Shown one piece after another: positions 30,185 to 37,444 of a stretch of 64,000 nt of DNA. Where the stretch lies: positions 1-64,000 of the forward strand of contig NZ_DATJCS010000037.1 in the NCBI RefSeq assembly GCF_035497915.1, written 5' to 3'. Below the pieces are notes generated by a model. The model was not told where the DNA came from and ran no database searches. It worked only from the letters and a program-made list of their open reading frames with translations. The position numbers and the translations under genes are program-made. Position 1 is the first letter of the stretch; each line of letters starts with the position of its first letter. Source of the stretch: Serpens sp035497915. GTDB taxonomy: Bacteria > Pseudomonadota > Gammaproteobacteria > Pseudomonadales > Pseudomonadaceae.

Positions 30185-32746
30185 ATGAGAAGTACGCCGC
30201 GTGCCTTGCTGTGCATGGTTTTGCTGCTTGGCAGTTTCAGCGGGAGCGCTTTTGCGGCGCTCTGCGCGGACGTGTTTCCTCAGGATGCCACCCCCGGGAC
30301 TGTGGCCAGGCTTGATCTTTCCGTGATGGACAAGCCCGGGGTCGAGTACAAGAGCTTCCCTGCCAAGGGGGAGGATTACCTCGTCTCGGGAGATTATTTC
30401 TACCGAGGTGGAAGACTGGATAACGGCGCGGAAATCACCGTAACGAAAGGGCGTCCGGTACGGATTTTCATTGATGGCGATACCGATTTTCAGCCCCATG
30501 CCGAAATCAATATCAATGGATCGGCCGAGGATCTGCTGATCGTGGTGCGTGGCAATCTGGACATCGGCACGAAGAACCGAATCAATGCCCTGATTTACGC
30601 GACGAAAAATATCAGCGCCAACCCGGACGTGCGGGTCGAAGGGGCCATGACGGCGGAAGGGAGCATCTCTACCAAGGTCAAGGATGTCATCGTTTATGAC
30701 GAGGCGGCGGCGCAGGGATTTTCCTCTGGAGACCTTTGCACGCCCGGCGGTGGGATGGTGGTCGACCACTACCGTCTGTCCTTCCCCACACCGCAGTTCA
30801 GCTGCGAACCCATCCCGGTACTCATCCGCGCCTGTGCCGATGCCAACTGTTCGCGCACTGTGCCGGTGACCAAAACCCTGACCGTGACGCCGACCAATCG
30901 CTGGCTCGGCAACGGCACGGTGACGTTTGTGGATAGCGACACGGCCACGGCCTATCTGAAACGCATACCTGGCTCGCTGCAACTGGGGGTGGTCGGCGAT
31001 TCCTATCGCTGCAGCAACGGGGATTGTGGGCTGGAAATCCTGCGCAGCGGTTTCCGGCTCGCCGTACCGAATCTGATCGCCGGCAAACCAGAAGCCGCCG
31101 CGTTGCAGGCATTGCGCCTGGATGGAGCCAGTGGCGCCTGTGTAGCGGACGGCAGTTTTGCCGGCAGCCAGCGGGAGATCGCGTTCTGGTCGAGTTACGA
31201 CAACCCGGTCTCCGGTACCCAGTCGGTACAGATCAACGCCAAGCCGATCGGCGGCGCCGCAAGCGCAGCGACGCCGGTAGCGCTGACCTTCGATAACCAG
31301 GCAACCAGTCCTCTGCAGGTTCGTTACGACGATGCGGGGGCCGTGCAATTACATGCCCGCTTTGTGGGCAGCGGGGAAGAGGAAGGACTGGAGATGAGGG
31401 GGAGCACATTGTTGGCTTCTCGCCCCTATGGCGTCTGCATTCAGGCCGATGGGCCGGGTTGCAGCACAGTCGATTGCCCGCTGTTTGCGCCCAAAGGGCA
31501 ACCGGTGCGTGCGGGAGACCCCTTCGATCTGCGCGTCACCCCGGTGGGCGTGGCGGCCAGCCCATCCCAGGCCGACCTCTGTGCGGCGCCGCCGACGCCG
31601 AACTTTGTGGGCACGCTGGAGCTGGACGCGAGGGTCGTCACGCCGGCGGCTGGCGTCGATGGGGTGTTGGAACGGGCGGATTACGCGCACCCCTTGGGGG
31701 GGACTCATGTCCTGAAGGACCAGAAGCTGTACGAGGTCGGCAGCTTCAGGATCAATGTGCGCAGTGCGGCCTACCTCGGGGGAGCCGGTTTTGACAGCGA
31801 GGGCCCTGTCCTTGGCCGCTTTGCTCCGGCCTATCTCGCGGTGGGGCTGAATGCCCCGGCGCTTGCGCCGGGGTGCATGGCCGGTGGTGGATTCAGCTAT
31901 CAGGGCGAGGACATCGACTTTGCACACGCGCGGGTTCCCGAACTGACGATTACCGGAATGAGCCGCAACGGTACGGTAACGCGCAACCATGACCGGGTCG
32001 CCTGGAAGCTGAATGCGCAACTGAAGCCGGTGCTGACATTTGCCGCAGGCCAGCTCCAGGATGCCACCCGGCTCAGGGTGGGCACGTTCGAGCTGCAACC
32101 GGATGGCTCAGCCGGGGATGGCGGCCGGCTCTACCGGATGGATGGCCAGGTTCGCTATGAGCGCCATCCCAACGGGCCTCAGCCGGTGGTGGATGCGCCC
32201 TTTTCGCCGGAGCTGGTGCTGGCGCTGCCCGCCGGGCAGCTTACCTACGCCGAGGACGGCGATCAGACAACCTGCCATGGTGCCGCCGGTTGCGTGGGTT
32301 TCGAGTCCGATCCATTCGGTTTTCAGGCGCCGGGCGGTGAGATTCGGCTGGGGCGTATCCGGGTAGGCAACGCCCATGGCCCCGAGCACGCACCGCTGGA
32401 TCTGCCCTATCAGGTGGAAACCTGGCAGTCCGGCAATGCCTTCGTGCCGGATGGCAGCGATGCCTGCGCGGTGATCACCGGTGTGCAGTTGGGTTCGTAC
32501 ACCGGACAACTGGAGGGCAAAACCCAGGCGCAGGTTTCAGCGCTGGCCCAGGGCAGGGGCGTGATCCGCCTGACCGCTCCCGGCCCGGGTGGCGAAGGGA
32601 GCGTAGTCGTCACGCCGCAGGTCCCCGACTGGCTGACATACGACTGGAAGGGCGATGGCTTCGAGAACCCCAGCGGCCTAGCCACCTTCGGCATCTACAA
32701 GGGAAACGAGAAGATCATCTTCCGCCGCGAGGTGATCGGGCGCTGA
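30185..32746 (+). CDS. mshQ: MSHA biogenesis protein MshQ
   Basis: This 853-residue protein closes the operon. It has a signal peptide (about 1-24, ending AFA), an N-terminal region with beta-helix-like character (INGSAEDLLIVVRGNLDIGTKN, about 108-170), and a long cysteine-containing C-terminal part matching the DUF6701-type region of MshQ proteins. It is predicted to be secreted; its role is unknown even in Vibrio, but its place suggests an adhesin or cap carried by the pilus. Codon use is less biased than in housekeeping genes here, in line with rapid surface evolution. A repeat pair follows. Confidence 0.85.
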   Translation: MRSTPRALLCMVLLLGSFSGSAFAALCADVFPQDATPGTVARLDLSVMDKPGVEYKSFPAKGEDYLVSGDYFYRGGRLDNGAEITVTKGRPVRIFIDGDTDFQPHAEININGSAEDLLIVVRGNLDIGTKNRINALIYATKNISANPDVRVEGAMTAEGSISTKVKDVIVYDEAAAQGFSSGDLCTPGGGMVVDHYRLSFPTPQFSCEPIPVLIRACADANCSRTVPVTKTLTVTPTNRWLGNGTVTFVDSDTATAYLKRIPGSLQLGVVGDSYRCSNGDCGLEILRSGFRLAVPNLIAGKPEAAALQALRLDGASGACVADGSFAGSQREIAFWSSYDNPVSGTQSVQINAKPIGGAASAATPVALTFDNQATSPLQVRYDDAGAVQLHARFVGSGEEEGLEMRGSTLLASRPYGVCIQADGPGCSTVDCPLFAPKGQPVRAGDPFDLRVTPVGVAASPSQADLCAAPPTPNFVGTLELDARVVTPAAGVDGVLERADYAHPLGGTHVLKDQKLYEVGSFRINVRSAAYLGGAGFDSEGPVLGRFAPAYLAVGLNAPALAPGCMAGGGFSYQGEDIDFAHARVPELTITGMSRNGTVTRNHDRVAWKLNAQLKPVLTFAAGQLQDATRLRVGTFELQPDGSAGDGGRLYRMDGQVRYERHPNGPQPVVDAPFSPELVLALPAGQLTYAEDGDQTTCHGAAGCVGFESDPFGFQAPGGEIRLGRIRVGNAHGPEHAPLDLPYQVETWQSGNAFVPDGSDACAVITGVQLGSYTGQLEGKTQAQVSALAQGRGVIRLTAPGPGGEGSVVVTPQVPDWLTYDWKGDGFENPSGLATFGIYKGNEKIIFRREVIGR

Positions 32747-32782
32747 GCTGGGTTGTGAACGAAGTTCGGCAATCCGGCCTGC

Positions 32783-32868
32783 CTTCCGTGGAGTCAACTT
32801 CAGTCGCGATGCGCGTGGGCCGGGGCGCACAAAAGCATCGCGGCTGAAGCCGCCCCTAAAGGTCCGGA
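32783..32868. repeat. Degenerate REP/BIME pair
   Basis: A decayed direct copy (GGAGTCAACTTCAGTCGCGATGC, near 32790) faces a better inverted copy (AGCATCGCGGCTGAAGCCGC) near 32835. It lies between the convergent mshQ and DUF2141 genes. Confidence 0.7.
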
Positions 32869-32881
32869 GGCCGGCACCGCC

Positions 32882-33307
32882 TTAGTACCTCACCTCCAAG
32901 ACCACCCGATTCTCCCCACCCTCCACCACCTCGAACGCACTGTCCTCGAAGCTCGGCGGGCCCATCACCGTGGGGTTGTTGGACAGCGCGTAGCCTTCGG
33001 TGGGGAACATGCCGAAGCGGCGGTTGAGTTCGCCGTTACCGTCCTCGTCGTGGTAGGCCATGATCGCGTAGCGGCCGGCGGGCAGGTTTTCCAGGGTCAG
33101 GGTGGCAGTGCCCGGGGTGGCCGGCAGCTTGTGCACCTGGAACGCCTGCGGTTCCTTGCGGAAGGTCTTGGGATCCTGGTACAGGCCGACGCTCAGCTCA
33201 CCGCGGTCGTGCTGGATGCCGGTCAGTTCGATGGTCAGTCGGTTGTCGGCCAAGGCGGTGGCGCTGGCGAGCAGGGCGGGGAGCAGGAGGAAGACTGGGC
33301 GGAACAT
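32882..33307 (-). CDS. Secreted DUF2141 family protein
   Basis: The 141-residue protein has a signal peptide (about 1-21, ending ALA) and a DUF2141 domain with NLPAGRYAIMAYHDEDGNGELNR-like sequence, a beta-sandwich-type module of unknown function. AAGGACC precedes the ATG. It lies 13 bases downstream of the VanZ-like gene on the same strand, so the two are likely co-transcribed. No partner gives a clear role. Confidence 0.84.
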   Translation of the reverse strand: MFRPVFLLLPALLASATALADNRLTIELTGIQHDRGELSVGLYQDPKTFRKEPQAFQVHKLPATPGTATLTLENLPAGRYAIMAYHDEDGNGELNRRFGMFPTEGYALSNNPTVMGPPSFEDSAFEVVEGGENRVVLEVRY

Positions 33308-33320
33308 GGTGGTAGGTCCT

Positions 33321-33680
33321 TCAAGGGTGGGAAACACGGGGGCGCAGCACAACGTAAGCCAGCACGCCGAGGGCGATGCCCAGGCCATCGGCCAGCAGGT
33401 CGGCCCATTCGGCGAACCGGTAGCCGGTCAGGCCCTGCAGCAGCTCGATGAGCACGCCATAGCCGAGCAGGCCCGCCGTGATCATCAGCCAGCGGCCGCG
33501 CAGCGCCATGCAGCCCAGAAACGCCAGGCTGGCAAAGGCCAGCAGGTGGTTGCCCTTGTCCCAGCCGGTGCTCAGGCGTGGGTCGGGATCGGGAAGCAGG
33601 GCGAGCACCAGCACGGCAAGCAGGCAGGCGGTGAAGGCCAGGCGCCAGAGCGAAAGGGGAATGCGGTGGAGCAGGTGCAT
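33321..33680 (-). CDS. VanZ-like membrane protein
   Basis: The 119-residue protein has four predicted membrane segments (about 9-27, 38-56, 60-78, 92-110) and VanZ-family landmarks: DKGNHLLAFASLAFLG and an ELLQGLTGYRFAEWADLLADGLG segment with conserved acidic residues. VanZ proteins give teicoplanin resistance in enterococci, but the many chromosomal relatives have no known function. AAGGACC precedes the start. Confidence 0.83.
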   Translation of the reverse strand: MHLLHRIPLSLWRLAFTACLLAVLVLALLPDPDPRLSTGWDKGNHLLAFASLAFLGCMALRGRWLMITAGLLGYGVLIELLQGLTGYRFAEWADLLADGLGIALGVLAYVVLRPRVSHP

Positions 33681-33734
33681 GGGTGGTCCTTGCGGTGAAA
33701 GCGGAAGCAGCGGGTACAGGCGGCGGGTGTATTC

Positions 33735-33761
33735 CGGCCGGCGTGAGGCCGGCCCTACAGG
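33735..33761. repeat. Single REP half-unit
   Basis: CCGGCCGGCGTGAGGCCGGC followed by CCTACAG is a single copy of the GCCGGC-type palindrome seen in the array at 39102-39656 and at 47978. It lies in the gap between the VanZ-like and SIMPL-domain genes. Confidence 0.7.
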
Positions 33762-33804
33762 GTAGTGCCCCACAGGGACGGTCGCCCACCGGGGCCGCTT
33801 CGCA

Positions 33805-34527
33805 TCACTCCAGGGCGAACTGGAAGGTGCTGACCACACGCAGGCGCTTGCCGATGGTGCGCGAGCTGTCCATGTCGCTGCCGTCGTCGTCGAGTACGCG
33901 GATCACGCCCTGGTTGGCGTTTCTCAGATCGCCCAGGGTGGCGCCGGCGTCGGCGGCGAATTTGGCGGCCTGTTCGCGGGCGTTGCGGGTGGCTTCTTCG
34001 AGGAGCTGCGGTTTGACTTCGTTGAAGCCGCGCAGTTGGTAGCGGGGTCCGGCGAAGCCGTCGGGGTTCTCCAGCTGGATGCCGGCCTGGATCAGCGGAT
34101 CGCTGGCGTTGGCGGCCTTGGCCACGGCATCCACGCGGGAGGACTTCACCAGCACCTGGCCCTGGCCGGTGAAGCGCAGCGCCACGTCGCTGTTGCCCCA
34201 TTCACGGGCCAGCAGGTCCTGCACCTGCAGCGGGCGCACCTCGATCTCCTCGGCGGTAAAGCCCTGCTCGCTCAGGAAGGCGACCACCCGCTGGCGGTCC
34301 GCGGCCAGCTGGCGCTGCACTTCGTCGAAACTCGATCCGCCCCGGCGGAAGCCCAGGGTCCAGATGGCGAAGTCGCTCTTCACGTCCAGCTCGGCCAGCC
34401 CCTTCACGGTCACCGAACGGTCTGCCAGGCGAAAACGCTCGATACCCTGGCCCACTGACCAGCCAGCGAAGGCCAACGCGGCTCCGAGGATAAGGGTGGG
34501 GACGATTCCGAAACGGGTCACGGGCAT
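33805..34527 (-). CDS. SIMPL domain (DUF541) envelope protein
   Basis: The 240-residue protein has an N-terminal membrane anchor or uncleaved signal (about 6-24) followed by a SIMPL/DUF541 domain, recognised by RSVTVKGLAELDVKSDFAIWTLGF and the C-terminal NAREQAAKFAADAGATLGDL. Members are periplasmic or outer membrane proteins linked to oxidative stress in some species. GGAGAG lies upstream of the ATG. It is divergent from the methyltransferase gene. Confidence 0.86.
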   Translation of the reverse strand: MPVTRFGIVPTLILGAALAFAGWSVGQGIERFRLADRSVTVKGLAELDVKSDFAIWTLGFRRGGSSFDEVQRQLAADRQRVVAFLSEQGFTAEEIEVRPLQVQDLLAREWGNSDVALRFTGQGQVLVKSSRVDAVAKAANASDPLIQAGIQLENPDGFAGPRYQLRGFNEVKPQLLEEATRNAREQAAKFAADAGATLGDLRNANQGVIRVLDDDGSDMDSSRTIGKRLRVVSTFQFALE

Positions 34528-34592
34528 GGTGGCTCTCCGGTAGGCAGCGAGGCGAGTACAATGCCGGCTTTTTTTTGCAGGTGCCACCGCCA

Positions 34593-35534
34593 ATGAACCC
34601 CGACGCCCTCGCCACACTGGAGCAGTGTGTGCTCGATGCGCTGGTCTCGCCGCCCGCCGAGACCCGCCGCCTGCTGCATGGTCGCGGCCGTTGCTGGCCG
34701 GGTCTGGAGCAGCTTACGGTCGACTGGCTGGAAGGCGTGCTGCTGGTGTCGCTGTTCCGCGAGCCGGAGGGCGACGGCCTTGAGGCGCTGCGCGCGCTGC
34801 TGCTGCGCCTAGGCGAGTCGGCTGCCTGGCAGGGCAGCGGTGCCCGTCATCTGTTGCTGCACCTGCGTTACCAGCCCGGCAGCCCGACCGAGTTCCTGGT
34901 CGGCGAGGCACTGGACGGCTGGCAGATCACCGAGGACGGCCTGCGCTACCAGCTGGATCTGGGCCGCAAGCAGAACAGCGGGCTGTTCCTCGACATGCGC
35001 TACGGGCGCCGCTGGGTGCGCGACAATGCGGCCGGCAAGCGGGTGCTCAACCTCTTCGCCTACACCTGCGGCTTCTCGGTGGCGGCCCTGGCCGGCGGCG
35101 CCGAGCGGGTGGTCAACCTGGACATGGCTGGCGCCGCCCTGGCGCGCGGCCGGGACAATCACCGACTCAACGGTCATGACCTGGGGCGGGTGAGCTTTCT
35201 GCCCCATGAACTGTTCAAGTCCTGGGGCCGGGTGCGCCGGGAAGGGCCGTATGACCTGGTCATCATCGACCCGCCCAGCTTCCAGAAGGGCAGCTTCGCG
35301 CTGACCCGCGACTACGCCAAGATCCTGCGCAAGCTGCCGGAGCTTTTGACGCCGGGCGGAGGGGTGCTGGCTTGCATCAACGCGCCGGACATCGACGCCG
35401 CTTTCCTGATCGAGGGTATGGCCAGCGAGGCGCCGAGCCTGCGCTTCGAGCAGCGGCTGGAGAACCCGCCGGAGTTCGCCGATATCGATCCGCACGGTGG
35501 ATTGAAGGCACTGGTTTTCCGCGACGCGTCGTGA
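34593..35534 (+). CDS. Class I SAM-dependent (RlmI-like) methyltransferase
   Basis: The 313-residue protein has motif I VLNLFAYTCGFSVAALAGGA, a downstream acidic residue in VNLDMAG, and the catalytic motif DPPSFQKG near 226-233, as in RlmI/RlmK-type 23S rRNA cytosine or guanine methyltransferases. An RNA target is therefore likely. It lacks the N-terminal PUA domain of RlmI, so the specific site is unknown. The start is placed at the ATG at 34593, just after the T-run and CAGG. A sigma-28 promoter for the next gene begins seven bases after its stop. Confidence 0.85.
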   Translation: MNPDALATLEQCVLDALVSPPAETRRLLHGRGRCWPGLEQLTVDWLEGVLLVSLFREPEGDGLEALRALLLRLGESAAWQGSGARHLLLHLRYQPGSPTEFLVGEALDGWQITEDGLRYQLDLGRKQNSGLFLDMRYGRRWVRDNAAGKRVLNLFAYTCGFSVAALAGGAERVVNLDMAGAALARGRDNHRLNGHDLGRVSFLPHELFKSWGRVRREGPYDLVIIDPPSFQKGSFALTRDYAKILRKLPELLTPGGGVLACINAPDIDAAFLIEGMASEAPSLRFEQRLENPPEFADIDPHGGLKALVFRDAS

Positions 35535-35540
35535 CATGCG

Positions 35541-35567
35541 TCAAGTTTCGCCGTTTGTTTCCGATAA
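35541..35567 (+). promoter_or_regulatory. FliA (sigma-28) promoter of first chemoreceptor
   Basis: TCAAGTTT (35541-35548), 12 bases, then CCGATAA (35561-35567) match the pseudomonad FliA consensus TCAAGTTT-N12-GCCGATAA except for one base. It lies about 50 bases upstream of the chemoreceptor start. Confidence 0.85.
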
Positions 35568-35618
35568 ACGCCCTAACGGGCCACGCCAGGCCCATTCGCC
35601 AGTACAAAAGGGGGAGTG

Positions 35619-37247
35619 ATGGATAACCGCACGCAAACGCTCAAGGCGCGTCTGTGGCTGCTGGGCTGCGCCAGCGTGCTCGGGGTGCTGGTACTGGCAG
35701 CGGTGACGCTGTTCTACGCGCAGCGCGGCAAGGACCAGTTGGTCGAGTTCGTGGAGCATCACGTGGCGCTCAGCCAGCTGGCCACCGAGGCCTACGCCAA
35801 CGGCCTGCAGATGGGGCAGGCGTTGCGCAACATCCTGATCGATCCTGCGAATCAACAGGCGTACAAGAACCATCAGGCGGCCCTGGAAAACCTTAATTCC
35901 GCCGGTGAGCGGCTGGTCGCCCTGTTGGCGAACGATCCTGAGCATGTCGCCGATGCCGAGACGCTGCGGCGCCACCTGCGTGCCTGGCCGCCGCTCCAGG
36001 CGCAAGTCATCGAGCGAGTCCGGGTCGGCGAGCTCATCGAGGCGCGCTTGCTGCTGGTCGAACAGGAAACCCCGGCCTGGCGCGCCCTGCGCGGTCCGTT
36101 GCTGGAACTGGTGAAGCAAAGCGACCAGGAAGCCGATGCCGGCTACGTGTCGCTGGTGGCCGGGCTCGATGCGTCTTCGCGCATGGCCCTGTTCATCAGC
36201 CTGGCCACCCTGCTGCTGGTGGCTGGCGCCACGCTGCTGGTCGGTCGTGGCGTCTTCCGTCAGGTGGGCGGCGAGCCCGCCGAGGCGGCGCTGGCGCTGC
36301 GCCGGATAGCCAATGGCGATCTCACCCAGAAGCTGCCGGTGGCGGCGGATGATCGCAGCAGCATCCTGTTCGCCACCCGCGAAATGCAGGAGCAGCTGGC
36401 CACGCTGATCGGGCGCATCCAGGGTTCGGCCACCCAACTGGCGTCGGCCTCCGAGGAACTGCACGCGGTCACCGAGGACACCGCGCGCGGCATCGCTCGC
36501 CAGAACGACGAAGTCCAGCAGGCCGCCACGGCGGTCACCGAGATGTCCACCGCCGTGGACGAGGTGGCTGGCAACGCCACGCGTACCTCGACGGCGTCCA
36601 GCGACGCCGAGCAGGAAGCCCGCGACGGCCTGCGCCAGGTGGCGGCGACCCGCGAAAGCATCGACCAGTTGGGCGGCAAGCTCGGCCAGACGGCGGCGAC
36701 CGTCGAGCGGCTGGCCGCCGAGGCGGAGTCCATCGGCCAAGTGCTGGTGGTGATCCAGGCCATCGCCGACCAGACCAACCTGCTGGCCCTCAACGCGGCC
36801 ATCGAGGCGGCCCGCGCCGGCGACGCCGGACGCGGCTTTGCGGTGGTGGCCGACGAGGTGCGCGGCCTGGCGCAGCGCACGCGCAGTTCGACCCAGGAGA
36901 TCGAACGGATGATCGGCGCCATCCAGAGCGCCACCCAGGCTGCCGTCAGGGAAATGCATGAAAGCAGCGAAGTGGCCGCGCACAGCCAGGGCATGGCCGG
37001 GCAGGCCGACCAGGCCCTGGCGCGCATCGCCGAACGGGTCGGGCAGATCAACGAGATGAACCTGGTGATCGCCAGCGCCGCCGAGGAGCAGGCCCAGGTG
37101 GCCCGCGAAGTGGACCGCAACCTGGTGGCCATCCGCGACATCGCCCAGCAGAGCGCCGCCGGCGCCCAGCAGACCTCGGCCGCCAGCGACGAGCTGACGC
37201 GCCTGGCCACCGATCTGACCCGCCTGACCAGCCGCTTCCAGCTCTAG
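35619..37247 (+). CDS. Methyl-accepting chemotaxis protein
   Basis: This 542-residue receptor has a membrane segment at about 11-31, a periplasmic helical sensor of about 155 residues, a second membrane segment at about 190-210, a HAMP region (EAALALRRIANGDLTQKL) and a cytoplasmic signalling domain with the hairpin tip IADQTNLLALNAAIEAARAG. The ligand cannot be predicted. The ATG is preceded by AGGGGGAG at short spacing. It is driven by the sigma-28 promoter at 35541. Its last 270 residues or so are about 93% identical by eye to those of the next gene, while the sensor halves differ. Confidence 0.95.
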   Translation: MDNRTQTLKARLWLLGCASVLGVLVLAAVTLFYAQRGKDQLVEFVEHHVALSQLATEAYANGLQMGQALRNILIDPANQQAYKNHQAALENLNSAGERLVALLANDPEHVADAETLRRHLRAWPPLQAQVIERVRVGELIEARLLLVEQETPAWRALRGPLLELVKQSDQEADAGYVSLVAGLDASSRMALFISLATLLLVAGATLLVGRGVFRQVGGEPAEAALALRRIANGDLTQKLPVAADDRSSILFATREMQEQLATLIGRIQGSATQLASASEELHAVTEDTARGIARQNDEVQQAATAVTEMSTAVDEVAGNATRTSTASSDAEQEARDGLRQVAATRESIDQLGGKLGQTAATVERLAAEAESIGQVLVVIQAIADQTNLLALNAAIEAARAGDAGRGFAVVADEVRGLAQRTRSSTQEIERMIGAIQSATQAAVREMHESSEVAAHSQGMAGQADQALARIAERVGQINEMNLVIASAAEEQAQVAREVDRNLVAIRDIAQQSAAGAQQTSAASDELTRLATDLTRLTSRFQL

Positions 37248-37259
37248 ATCGAGTGGGGG

Positions 37260-37286
37260 TGCCGAAAATGGACTCAATTTTCGGCA
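37260..37286 (+). terminator. Hairpin after first chemoreceptor, overlapping next promoter
   Basis: TGCCGAAAAT (37260-37269) pairs perfectly with ATTTTCGGCA (37277-37286) around a seven-base loop, 12 bases after the first receptor's stop codon. No T-run follows, so termination would be weak or factor-assisted. Its right arm is part of the sigma-28 promoter of the next receptor. Confidence 0.55.
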
Positions 37287-37300
37287 TCTGCTGCCGATAA
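37274..37300 (+). promoter_or_regulatory. FliA (sigma-28) promoter of second chemoreceptor
   Basis: TCAATTTT (37274-37281), 11 bases, then GCCGATAA (37293-37300) reproduce the sigma-28 consensus with the same 19-base register as the promoters at 3971 and 35541. The start codon lies about 145 bases downstream, leaving a long 5' leader that contains GC-rich inverted repeats. Confidence 0.85.
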
Positions 37301-37444
37301 CGGCGCGTCGGACCCGCTGCGGCGGGCTACCAGAACCCTATAAACCGACTGCCAGCGCCTGCGTGCCCCCTCTGGGGAAGCTTCCGAGGGCCGAAGCCCC
37401 GATTTGCTTCGGCGTTTCGCCGTGTTCACTTCAAGGAGAAGGCC

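Noticed and set aside
35541..37277. A 578-codon minus-strand frame over the first chemoreceptor
   Set aside because: It is antisense to an obvious methyl-accepting chemotaxis protein, and a similar shadow occurs opposite the second receptor, as expected from shared sequence.
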